64,000 nt of DNA from Paraphysomonas bandaiensis (Eukaryota; Chrysophyceae): assembly GCA_965644295.1 (NCBI GenBank), contig CBFFRP010000080.1, positions 372,001 through 436,000 of the forward strand. Reading direction: 5' to 3'. The notes under the pieces are model-generated. The model was not told the origin of the DNA, searched no databases, and saw only the letters and a program-made list of their open reading frames with translations. A program made the translations under genes and the position numbers. This document shows, one piece after another, positions 50,327-61,049 of this stretch. Position 1 is the first letter of the stretch; every line of letters begins with the position of its first letter.

Positions 50327-53300
50327 TTAAACATCCTCAGCAACCTCATCTATCGTCTCTGCGATAACGAACCCTTCCATAACGGCAGCAACAGGCTTCT
50401 TATCCACGCTAGCCATCTCAGCGCGGTCCCTATAACCTAGCAGCACTGGGGTAGTGTGGGTCTACACAAGCACACATAAAATATTAGTACACAATATAAA
50501 CAATACACGCATGCAACTATTGCACACCATGCCGCAGTATCACAGCATAAGAGGGCGGAATAAATACCTGAAATCCTGTGATAGTCCTTGGTCTCCCCGC
50601 CTGTCCGACGGTTTCCACCGCTTGACCAACACGAACAGTGCATTTACTTAACTCCAACTGATCGTTGAGAGTGGCCATAAATCGCGGATTCATAGATGGT
50701 GTCAGGAAATAGAGAATATAGTGGAATTGATCTAAAAGGGTGCCTTGCATATCCACGCAAGCGTGCAATATTGTCAAAATACCGGCCACTGAAGCCCCAT
50801 TCATGAGCAACCTAAGCACAATATCAGCGCGGTATAATGCAGTGAAATATGAAATAGATGGACTGTCCATGACACTGTACTGTTCAGTTCAGCATATTAC
50901 ATATACCGTTCGATATCATATGATAACACGACACATCACCTGTCAGAATGAAATGGACTCAAAGTGAGTAGACCTTTACCCATGGCATTGAGCCCCTGAG
51001 CCAGTCTCACAATGAAAAGATGGTTCGCCTCTTTTGAGTAAAATTCTGAGAGCTGACGTAGCAGACCTGCCACTCTGGAGTTGTTAGAGCCCGCTGACAC
51101 CAGTCCTACATTATTGACACATCAGCAGTGAAATATCAAAACATGGAGAGAACAGAACATTCACAGCGACTTGTGAATATATATTCTAGATGTATGACGT
51201 CATTCACATGTGGTACCTAAGCTGAAAATGGCACTTTGAGCAACTTGTGCATCTCCATCATGACTCAACCTCGAGAGCTGGTCAATGACAGAATAATCGG
51301 GATTAGAAATGTACAGCAGTGCAAGAGCGAGCGGAACAACGCGTTTTACAGCTATGCCACCGTAGTGCAACAAGTGATCAAAAGTTCGTAAACACATATC
51401 GGTTCCGATGTCTTCGCCTATAGTCATCAACGCAATACCTATTACCGCTACAGATTGGTGATCTGTGGTTTCTGATTGGTGTTCAGCACATACGTGAAGC
51501 ATGCGCTGTATCATGAGAACGTTGCCAGTTCCTGCATATGCGCAGGTCTCAAGCGTGATATCGGCATACTTTCCCATTTTATGCTCAACTGTGCGAACAG
51601 CCTCAATCGTGGCTTCACATCGCTCATTCTTGCCTAAATACAGTAGCCCTAATCCCAGACAGAGAAATCTAGCGGTGGTATGGTTCAGTTCATCATCAGA
51701 AGCTTCCATGAGTCTCTGCACTATGACCCCTGCTATTTCGTCATCACACGTCCCTACGAACACCATACCAAGCGAGAGAGCAGCCAGAGAAACCTCAGTA
51801 ATGCTACAGTCCTCTGTAGCTGCTACTATAGGGATTAAAAGTTCTTGAACCTCCATGCGTCGGGCTGAAGCATAAGCGATACCAAGGCCACATATTGCGG
51901 CGCATTTAATGCAGCTCGAGGAACTGTCCAGATACTCTGACAATAAGGCCATAGCTGGGTCTGCATCATTTCTTACACCACTTGACACAATACCAATGGC
52001 CAAACAAGCCCCAGCTTTGATGTAATCTACATGATTATGAAAAAATTTATCTATTTCATTGAGACCACTGTCCACATTCCACAATAGGAGCATACCCAAG
52101 GAGGCGGCAGCAGATGTCATGCCGTGGCTTTTGTTCTTATACACCCATGAATTCTCAACGGTCATCAACTTATCTGTACAATGACCAGCGTTAACAAAGG
52201 CATTTACAAACGATGATGCCAGGTTGGCCCGGGCAGAGTCCACTGGCGCGGAACTGGTGTTCCTCGAACGAGGGTTAGGGTTTCCCTCTGCTAGGTGAGT
52301 CTTGTAGATGTCTTCAGGTGTCTTAGGTTCAATAACATCCAGATCACGCGCTACAGCTTGAAAATATTCATGTAGCCGGACATTTCCAATAAGCTCGTTG
52401 AGTTCCTCATCTTCGCACTCAAAATTCGACCGCGACCGTGCCAATATGAAAGCCATTTGCTTTTTAACAATATCTGTCGCCCCTGAATCATCGTTAAAAA
52501 GATCCTCAACCTTAAACATGTCGTCCATCTTAATGGCCACACGTAAAGCATCAGTGAATTTATTTTGTTGCTTATAGAGGGTGTATGCGGTATTAAACAG
52601 TTCTGACAGATCGTCTGGGTCCGCCATATAGTCCGCACAACGCAGCAGGTACAAGCAGACGCGTTCATAATTTCTTTCGTCCACGATATCCGCTTCAACT
52701 AACTTAGAAAGCTGCTGTACCTCTAGTAGCAGATCCACCGCTTCAGCCTCTGCATTGTGATGCATCTGAAAAGGGACTATATCGTCCACAAGACACATGA
52801 GATCATCCATGTCCGGATCTTCGCCTGCATACCACCATGAAAACGAAATATACGGGGAATAACATACAAAAACACCACGAACTAATATCTAAATAAGCTA
52901 CCAAGCAAAATAGTTTCATACCAGTAGAATTCTCTACAAGTCGTCTGTTGTATTCTTCCGATATCTCTCCAGATAAACTTCGTACGTACTCATGGCCCCA
53001 GGAAGAAATTTCAACACTTGTGCCCTCTAATTTAAACTTCAGACACTCGTGAGACCCAGGTTCCGCCATCGTCATTGCAAGAACAGAGAGCATATCCGCC
53101 ATGGTCTGTTTCATGTCATGAGCCACATGCCAAGCCTCATACACCTTTTTTAAATCGTCATAAAAAGGCCGCAGCATCTTGAGCGGTTTCGGCACAGATG
53201 TCATAGAGGCTGTGGAGGTCTTGATCTCATTGCAGAGGTACTGCAATGCCTGCTCATGCAGAGAAGTATCTGGCTCCTGTAGACGGGTTACAGCTAGTTC

Positions 53301-53429
53301 CAGACCATCCTTTAGAGCCTGATCCTCCTCTGACAGCTCCAACACTACACTTGCCTTAGACTTATCTTTATCGCCGTCTGCAGGTTTATCTGTGCTGGCG
53401 GACTCTTTGGTAGAATCTTGGGACGGCAT
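50327..53429 (-). CDS. PSMD2: 26S proteasome regulatory subunit RPN1/PSMD2
   Basis: Five exons, 53429-52922, 52824-51217, 51105-50940, 50811-50568 and 50461-50327, sum to 2,661 nt and 886 residues, close to the 900-1,000 typical of the family. The N-terminal part has the helical region ending in VEISSWGHEYVRSLSGEIS. The middle has the PC (proteasome/cyclosome) repeats, seen as GACLAIGIVSSGVRND, CAAICGLGIAYASARR and ARFLCLGLGLLYLGKN. The C-terminus reads THTTPVLLGYRDRAE and then MEGFVIAE, as expected. RPN1 is the largest base subunit of the 19S cap. It docks ubiquitin-shuttle proteins and a deubiquitinase. Divergent from the hybrid-kinase-like gene, with a microsatellite between them. Confidence 0.96.
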
Positions 53430-53550
53430 TGTGGTGATTGTTATGCGCGAGTAGTCTAATGTGAGGCAAAGCACCGAATCACCATAAGAAATACTACAAT
53501 ACACTTCACACAGAACCATACTGCAATATAAGCTACACACTACACCCTCC

Positions 53551-54062
53551 TACATACATATACATACATACATACATTCATACATACATACATACATACA
53601 TACATACATACATACATACATACATACATACATACATACATACATACATACATACATACATACATACATACATACATACATACATACATACATACATACA
53701 TACATACATACATACATACATACATACATACATACATACATACATACATACATACATACATACATACATACATACATACATACATACATACATACATACA
53801 TACATACATACATACATACATACATACATACATACATACATACATACATACATACATACATACATACATACATACATACATACATACATACATACATACA
53901 TACATACATACATACATACATACATACATACATACATACATACATACATACATACATACATACATACATACATACATACATACATACATACATACATACA
54001 TACATACATACATACATACATACATACATACATACATACATACATACATACATACATACACA
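53551..54062 (+). repeat. TACA tetranucleotide microsatellite (about 510 bp)
   Basis: An almost perfect TACA run with only a few interruptions near 53560-53580. It lies between the divergent start codons of RPN1 (53429) and the hybrid kinase gene (54215). The long Met-Tyr-Val-Cys open frames within it are artefacts. Confidence 0.98.
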
Positions 54063-54214
54063 CGCAATATATCTACCAGTGGTATGTGTAATGGGTGGAG
54101 GATGTGATGTTCCCATTTGTCTCATCACAATCCAGTAACCTTCTCCTCTCTCAACCATCTGATGAGGGCACCATATAGTTAGTCCGACCTCATTATTATC
54201 TGGTATGGTTGTGT

Positions 54215-56864
54215 ATGTATAGTATGGTCGCTATGCGGTGCGACAATCTTTATATGTTTCTGGGCTATGTGGTGGTGTCGTCCCTCACCTGTTTCCTGCC
54301 CTACTTACTCGGGTTCGAGCCAGTGGACACAGATGTCTCTACGGTAGGTTATAACGACGCCATGAAAACTGTGATAGTTGCGCTGTCGTGCTGTTTTCCC
54401 ATAATACTGGACACGTTAATGGACTCGAAGCACCCTGATACTGTCATGCTCCCTCGCTGGACCCATCTATTGACCTTGATTATACCCAATGGAATGCTAT
54501 ATTGTCTTCCGCCGTCTCCTGTGTTGCTGGTGGGATGTTCGTTTGCACGGGAATTATTATTCCGAGGAGCGCTGATGAGCCATATGTTCAACGACCCCGA
54601 ATTTTTCACTGCACACAATCAGCGAATATTCGGTATAGTCATTGTAGTATTTTCCCTTGACCTAAATTTGAGAGCATGGTATACCACATTACACAGTGTA
54701 ATCCCTCGATACATTTTCAGGTTAGCTACTGGACTGGTGGGGTTTTCACTCCTACTGGTGCTACATGTTGTCATAAAGAAGGTAGCGTCGATGTACGAGC
54801 AATCTGAGAAGCCCTCTAAGTCAACAACGAAAGGAATGCTGGGCCATAAAAAGTACTGTCATTACTACTCTGTGCTACTTATGGTCAGCTTGGTCGCAAA
54901 AGTTGTCATACGATACGCGGTATTGCGCAATTCTTTTGCCACTATAAACGATGGATACTCACTCTACGGCCCGCAGAATTTATGTGACGTGTTTTTCAGT
55001 GTCGTGGCAGCATTGATACCTCTTCATGTACTGCGCCATGATAAAGCCATTGCTGAGGAATATTCACAGAAAGTTCATTCGGTGAAGGCAAGTTTTCTGT
55101 CATACGTGTACCGTGAAATGCGATGTGCTTTACACACGTTGCAACACATCGTCAGTCAATCTATTCATACGAATACACCAACTGATGGAGCTCCCACGGA
55201 AATGTCTTGGGATGAGTTTTATGGAATTTGTGCACTCAGTAACAGTCTTCTTGACGAAGTACTTTTACTGGACGATGTTTTTTCCGGAAGCGTAAAGTAC
55301 ACCAAAGAAACTATTAAGATCAAGGATATATTACACAGTGCTGCACAGCCACTGAAGCTGAAGGTGATGAACTGTTGTTTTGATATATATATGTATGAGG
55401 CTCTATATGTAGCCAATTGATATGTATCAATATAGTTGCATGTCACTATTGCAATACATAAACCTGATGTGTAGGCCAAACAAGCTGACGTAAAGCTTTC
55501 ACTCGACAGTACGAATATGCGACCAGCTGCAGATACGGACCAACTACTAGTACATGTCGATGTCTTTTCTCTCACAATATCGTTGAGAACGTTACTGGAA
55601 TATTCTATCGTTCACAGCTCGACTGGATGCGTTGTAAATGTGTGTCTATCACAAATGATTAAGTCAACTCATGATAGCACTTCTGGTGTCAATAAAAGCC
55701 ACTCCGATCCCGCCCCACTTAACATGGTATGCATCGATATTGTTTTCAACAGTGACAAACAGGTAAGGTTTACAGTACTTCTTGCTACGTACTGATTGTT
55801 AAGTGGACCACGATCGAATCATTTAGATGTGTGAGCCCTGTTTGTCAATTGAGGATCACATTTACGCTCTAGACAAGGATTGCACGACGGGAATTGGGCT
55901 CTCAGGTGCACACTGTCATCAAATGTGTATATGCTTATATCTTTAAAATCGTAATACAATTTAAATATTTCGGTATGTATTGGTAACGAATCGTGTTTGT
56001 AGCTGTGTCGCAGATTGTGGAGCGCCACCGAGGCATGTTTTCAGCCACTGATGTCCCCACTCCACGCTTCCAGGTTCTGTTGCCATGTACTGGTGCTGTA
56101 CTGTCAAACCATTTGCCTCAGTCTTCTGAGATTACTCAGGACGAGGATGTTCGTCGAAATACCGGTCGTATCGCCGCTCAGATTGGGAACCTGGCCGAGG
56201 CCGACAGTGTCAATCTCGAGCCTTCTACTGTTGCCCTTTCCGCTGTGAATTTTCCGTGTGTTATGATTGTGTCACCCGAAAATAGTCCTGACGCATCTGT
56301 TATTCGAGAAACTTTGTGCGGCTATGTCGATGTCATCAAACAAGTTCATTCTGAGTCTCAGATAATTGAGTACATCAATAACCACTGCACTTGGAGCAAA
56401 AGGATTTCCATTATATTTCTTATCCGTAGCGTGTCTAATAAAAAGCCTCATGTTTTAGCCTTGAAATGGCGTAAAATGGGATATGATGGCGTGATTGTGT
56501 TAATATCAGATTTAAATTATCCTGACTCCAATGAACGTTTTTTGGCTTATGGAGGGGATGCTGTATTACTCTGTCCTATCACTGGGGATCGATTAGTTCG
56601 GAGAGTGGATGTTGAGGAAGTTCTTTTAGGTATGTAGTGATAGGCTTAATATACTCGTTGCTCATAGTTTTTGTGATATGGACGAATGTGTCATCCATAT
56701 TTACACTTTTAGTAATTGCTATTTATGTAGATGCCTATAGCTTGACTACACTATCAAATTCGCCCCTCCCAGTCAAGTGGAAGAAATGTAGCGTTCAAGC
56801 GAATGAATCAGCTACCATTAACAGAAGTGTCATTGTCCCTGACACCTGTGAAACTGGAGTTTAG
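54215..56864 (+). CDS. Seven-helix hybrid histidine-kinase-like protein with degenerate catalytic sites
   Basis: Five exons, 54215-55363, 55475-55762, 55827-55905, 56003-56629 and 56731-56864, in consistent phase, give 758 residues. Residues 1-285 contain about seven hydrophobic helices (for example FLGYVVVSSLTCFLPYLLGF and LVGFSLLLVLHVVI). Residues about 293-380 match the HisKA dimerisation domain. However, the phospho-acceptor His of the FLxxxSHExRTPL motif is replaced: FLSYVYREMRCALHTL, with Arg near position 300. The HATPase region (about 400-520) keeps a degenerate G-box TTGIGLSAVSQIVERHRG, but its N-box reads LLEYSIVHSSTG without Asn. Residues about 589-700 resemble a receiver domain (VMIVSPENS to GGDAVLLCPITGD). 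The acidic pocket, the phospho-Asp and the Lys are not apparent (FLIRSV and LLCPI in their places). A pseudokinase is inferred. I chose the ATG at 54215, as the upstream frame has only TTG. Confidence 0.8.
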
Positions 56865-57974
56865 CTGTTACCAGTTTTATTCTTATGCAGATTCTTTGTT
56901 CAGTCCGAAAGAACCTCTGGATATATATGAGGCCTTAATTGTGCACGGCACGTAGACTGATTGTCATTCACAATCTGCTGACGATTTATAGCATGTGGTT
57001 CAGTGTGTATCGCTGCCCATTTAAGTGTTTATCCACTACATCTTTAATATATTTGCGTACTGCCGTTAGTGTGACGTGTTGGTGCAATTTTTATATCTAT
57101 TATCTGTTCTGGATTATTGTGTTGCGTGTTTTGTCATTACGAACTGCAGAACTGGTAGCTAGTGCAGTTCATACGTGTTGAACGTCCCCGCTTAGGGACA
57201 TTCAACACAATTGAAAAAGTCGAATCATTGATTCCCGACTAATATATAACTATATCATTGATTCCCGACTTATATATTAAATCATTGACAGGATTTTCAT
57301 ATTATACTATAACAAGGGTTTATTATGCTGCTTTAGTTTCCCCTTTATCACATTGCTCGGTGAGCATGAGGTTATAACTAATTATAAATTTCAATTTATT
57401 TCTTTACTTCTAAAATTCTCGAAATGCGTTATGTTTATAATTACACTGTAAATGACTATCACATGTATTATTAATTTACGCTTTTAGTTAGTGCAATATT
57501 GACTGATTGATATTATAGGAGATATAGCAAGTTTTATGATGTTGTAGCACTGTGAGTTAGGAACCACGTCATTCACCAACATCTACATTCTGTTCTACAA
57601 ATCATATCTTTAACAGCTACTATATTTTCAGTTTCTTTGTATACTTGTAATAGCTACTCCTATACTGTAGTCATGTATATTCTGTATTTCATTGCTACAT
57701 AGAATACAGGATAACTACTAGCGATTGGCTTTACCAAACTTCAAGTACGCACGTAGGAGTTGGTTGTAGTTCAATACGTATCAATAAAATCACGCAAAGC
57801 CTAGATCTCAAGAAGTACCTCGAGTTGCCATTGAGTAAGAGCAAGTTAGAAAATAAAACATAGCCTCACGAATTGGGATTTGAATTAATATGTAACTGCA
57901 ATAAATATTATATATGTAATAGTAATATAGTAACTGGCATATTGTATGCCGAACATCCCAACACTATGTTATAC
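56865..57974. other. Intergenic with hairpin and small direct repeats
   Basis: No gene is supported. The stretch holds a strong hairpin at 57175-57208. It also holds a 17-bp direct repeat, ATCATTGATTCCCGACT, at 57224-57240 and 57254-57270. The rest is AT-rich. Confidence 0.5.
57175..57208 (+). repeat. Imperfect 14-bp inverted repeat (hairpin)
   Basis: GTGTTGAACGTCCC (57175-57188) pairs with GGGACATTCAACAC (57195-57208) at 13 of 14 positions around the loop CGCTTA. It sits 311 bp past the hybrid-kinase stop codon. It could be a 3' RNA structure or a remnant of a mobile element. Confidence 0.75.
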
Positions 57975-58049
57975 CAGGGCCAGTTCCCGCGTTCCCGGTA
58001 ATTATAACGGCCATTAATATCAAATTAGATAATACTGCTCGTAATGGAT

Positions 58050-58094
58050 CTTCTTTATGAGCAGTCATAAAGAAGCATTTTGTGATGCTTCTTT
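58050..58094 (+). repeat. Two overlapping, mutually exclusive hairpins
   Basis: CTTCTTTATGA (58050-58060) pairs perfectly with TCATAAAGAAG (58065-58075) around the loop GCAG. AAAGAAGCAT (58069-58078) pairs perfectly with ATGCTTCTTT (58085-58094) around TTTGTG. Both use the same central AAAGAAG. They lie in the subterminal part of the hAT element. Confidence 0.85.
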
Positions 58095-58158
58095 AATTAC
58101 AAATTTAGTGTATTAACAGACTACAAATCGTAAGTACTTCTCGCTCTCCACTGGCACA

Positions 58159-58491
58159 TCAGGATCTTCGTGCAGGGCTTCTTGCATCAGCATTCCACAA
58201 CATGTAATTGGCTCGTAGGAATAGCAAAGATTCTAGGCGATATGGATTCATGTTTCTACGCTCAGGTATCATAATCAACATTGCACGACTACAGACCCTC
58301 GATACGAAGCAAGCAGCGGTGGCAGGACTCATAGGTACCAAGACGAGCTCTCTTGGTGACCTCGGCGCTGTCCAGAACACCCTGTGCAAAATCAGTTCCT
58401 GCACTTTTGTCGTATATGAGAGCAAACTGGAATTCTTACAATTCTTTAGATCTTTCATCAAGGAATGCCGGTTTACTCGCACAGGAAACAA
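58159..58491 (-). pseudogene. hAT transposase C-terminal relic
   Basis: The frame contains MSPATAACFVSRVCSRAMLI followed by ERRNMNPYRLESLLFLRANYMLW. The hAT dimerisation consensus (P.T....ER.FS.A......R..L.P..LE.LLFLR.N..LW) is matched closely. The gene would run on the minus strand and end close to the left terminus of the 57975-60299 element, as is usual in hAT elements. The N-terminal and catalytic parts are not found in frame, so it is dead. Confidence 0.75.
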
Positions 58492-58856
58492 ACATAAAAC
58501 CCGAACGAAGAAAAAGATAACGACTTCACTCGGAAGACGACTCTGTAAATTAAACTGCCATCAAATTTGTTTTGGCCATCATATATGATGGTATAATTAC
58601 AAAATATAATTATTTTGCTAAGTTGTGTACTGGCTTCTTTCAACTTTTTGGAGAAAAGAATATTTTTATGAATGTTTTTTAGAGGTTACATGTGCATATT
58701 TTTAATGCTTTTGTAGAGTTTTTGAGTATGAGGACGTGGTTATATGTTGTTGATCAGGAATCTATATTCTACTTTTTATACCATTAAGTTTGCCGCTGAA
58801 AATGAATATATAGTTGCCATATTATATATTATATACATAATAATTAAAGTCTTATT

Positions 58857-59580
58857 ATCAGCAGTAGGCATTAAGAACCAACACCAGATCGACCTCTATC
58901 AGTAACTAACTAGCACAAATGCTCATATCATACTATTTAACGCTTCAGAAGCTGCTTGTGTGTCGCCGCAAGCACCAAGGTGCAACCACTTCCGTTCTTG
59001 TGTGTGAGGGAGAAGCTCTCTGCGAACGTCAGTCCAGGAGGACGCCCCTTGGAATAGGGCTCCTCAGGATCAGTAAGTCAAGTGTTCTTAACCAAAGATA
59101 CATGGGCGAGGGGATATGGTGGGGCTCCTGCGTGTCTTTGGATGGATTTAGCTGTAAGTTGGGCCTGGAGTAGAGGAGTAGCTGACGGAGTCGGCATCGC
59201 GGCAACTCTGCTGAGGCGGGGGTAGTGAAAGAGGAAGACGACCGGAGGGGCACTATAGGTTCCCGCTCTACACGTAGTAAGCGTAGAATCTGTGGCTTCC
59301 GCTGAGTGCTGCTTGTTTTAAATCGTGTATTGCTATATTTAGGGTGCGAGCTGGGGGAAAACTACCGACTCCACCTTGCGATGCTGCTTATGCTGCTTCG
59401 TGTGTGTCCAAGTCGCTGACGCTGTCTAGAGGGGAGTCGTTGTGGCCCCTTCGGGTTGACAGCATAACGCTCACTACGATCTTAAAACATTAGTTTGGCT
59501 GCTGCATAGAGCGGTTGAAGGAGGGTAACAACTGCTGTTTCAATGACACGTAGTCCACGCGTATTGAGGGAGAAATTGCA
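58857..59580 (-). mobile_element. Dispersed repeat R1, copy 5 (coding-body type), inside the hAT element
   Basis: The conserved block (58861-58997) is followed by the same body as copies 1 and 2. Coding similarity on the minus strand spans 59580-59482: RGLRVIETAVVTLLQPLYAA here against QGLRSIESAVIRLLLPLFAA in copy 1. The minus frame continues upstream to 59745. A further minus frame lies at 60092-59895, but whether it belongs to R1 or to the hAT is unclear. Confidence 0.65.
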
Positions 59581-59745
59581 CTGTGTTCCGAAAACGCATT
59601 CCATTTGAGCTTCAGTGAGTTTGGACTCGATTTGAACAGAGCCAGATGCTCTGATTGTGACTTTCGGCTTTACTCTCTCAATCACATGTGTCTTGATTTC
59701 CCAAACGTCACCTCTCAGATACGAGAATCCGCCTTCCAGAGACAC
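59482..59745 (-). pseudogene. R1-encoded protein fragment
   Basis: An 87-codon frame includes KVTIRASGSVQIESKLTEAQ and then NTRGLRVIETAVVTLLQPLY followed by AAAKLM. The second half is conserved with copy 1 (26565-26460) mainly through silent differences, which shows past selection on this protein. I do not recognise the family. A gag-like or ORF1-like product of a retroelement is possible. Confidence 0.45.
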
Positions 59746-60584
59746 AAGGAGTGTCTGCGAAAACTCCTAATTGATCCGACCCTCCCATCTTGGATTTCGG
59801 CCATTCTCGAAGAGCCTAGAGTACCTCACTTCTTCCGATTGAATGATTCTGGACAGGAACTTGTTTTAGCCCTATTCCTGCCATTGCTGTAGGATTAGTC
59901 CCATGTCAGGGCTGTGTTGAGTATGCGTTGTCTCAGTTGTATACTGTCCTTGACCTTGTATCTGCCACAGCCAGCGAGGGCCAGTTCTTGCGTAAGTAGG
60001 GCGCCACTATCCTTCCAGTATCCAGGAGCACGATCTAGATTATTACCGTAGAGTTGGCCACGGAGCGCAGTATAATTCTCTAAAGTCCACACAGTAGCTG
60101 TAGATTTGCATGAACATTGTTTAACATTGTTTATATTTCACTTAGTTCTATATATAGCATATATCAAGTACCAGTACATTCTATTAATTTGATGTTATTA
60201 ATGGTAATCCAGTTCCCGGCAATTATAATGGCATTAATGAAAAATGTCCCGGCAATTATAATGGCATTTCTATTAACGAATACCAGTTACCAGGCCCTGT
60301 TTTATACTGCATTACATATTATGTGTACAGTTGTATAAGGTATCGAGTATTAATCTATCAACTTCAAGAACTACAGTGTGCGCAAGAAGCTAGAGTTGCA
60401 AATTATTTACATTTCATTCTATCAGGTAGTTATGCAGTCATGTAGGCGAAGTGAGAACAGCATTTGTTGTTGTCATATTTTAACTCAACCGCATATATTT
60501 CAAATAAAAGGATAACTATAACCATATATACACAACTATGACAGCTATTATAGAGTGATAACGATGTATACTCAGAGCTGGGGA

Positions 60585-61049
60585 CTAAATATCACAAGCG
60601 TTCATGCCAGACTCACGAATTTCCACAACGAGTTGAGTGTTTCTTTCCCACTCCGCCGGTTCAATAACCCTCTTATAAAATTCTTGCATACTCTGTTTGT
60701 TTTTAAATACTTTTTGGCCACGGAAATTTATAACTCTAACAGGAGGGGGAAATAATCTTCGAATAAACTCCTTGTGCAGCCTCTGCTGAGATGCTTCACG
60801 CTCCTCCTCCACCATACCGTGCTCTACTTGCATTTGCATCGCTTCCTGCTTCGCCTGCCGTTTCGCCATCTCCTTAACCTCCCTGTCTCTGCTAATATTG
60901 GCCTGTAAGCGTTTATCTGCATCAGACTTCACTCCAACCTCTTGTGCAGCCTTCATTCTATTATTCCGCTGCCTGAGAGTGCTCGCTCGGCCTTTGGTGT
61001 TCACACCATTCTTAGGACGTGTGTCTGCTCGTTGATATTTCTTGGGCAT
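60585..61049 (-). CDS. Small charged coiled-coil protein, unknown function
   Basis: A single exon of 154 residues. The N-terminus is strongly basic (MPKKYQRADTRPKNG). Residues about 30-100 are Lys/Glu/Gln-rich and predicted helical (REVKEMAKRQAKQEAMQMQ). A more globular end follows (FPPPVRVINFRGQKVFKNKQ, then QEFYKRVIEPAEWERN). I do not recognise the family. On the coding strand TATATATATAAAC lies about 5-17 bp before the ATG, closer than a classic TATA box. It lies between the hAT element and the WDR54 gene. Confidence 0.7.
   Translation of the reverse strand: MPKKYQRADTRPKNGVNTKGRASTLRQRNNRMKAAQEVGVKSDADKRLQANISRDREVKEMAKRQAKQEAMQMQVEHGMVEEEREASQQRLHKEFIRRLFPPPVRVINFRGQKVFKNKQSMQEFYKRVIEPAEWERNTQLVVEIRESGMNACDI

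Larger units (their letters stand above)
57975..60299 (-). mobile_element. hAT-family transposon, 2.3 kb, with decayed transposase and nested R1
   Basis: The left end begins CAGGGCCAGTTCCCG. The right end, read on the minus strand, begins CAGGGCCTGGTAACTGG. Flanking octamers are TGTTATAC (57967-57974) and TTTTATAC (60300-60307), 7 of 8 alike, as for an aged hAT target duplication. Subterminal sequences also match in inverted orientation: CCATTAATATCAAATTA at 58013-58029 and, on the minus strand, CCATTAATAACATCAAATTA at 60184-60203. A hAT dimerisation motif lies inside at 58159-58491 (-). The motif TCCCGGCAATTATAATGGCA occurs twice near the right end and once, diverged, near the left end. An R1 copy sits inside at 58857-59745. 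Confidence 0.75.

Noticed and set aside
59605-59892. 95-codon plus-strand frame inside the hAT/R1 region
   Set aside because: It looks protein-like, but the minus-strand reading of the overlapping part is conserved with another R1 copy through silent changes, so the plus frame is probably a shadow.
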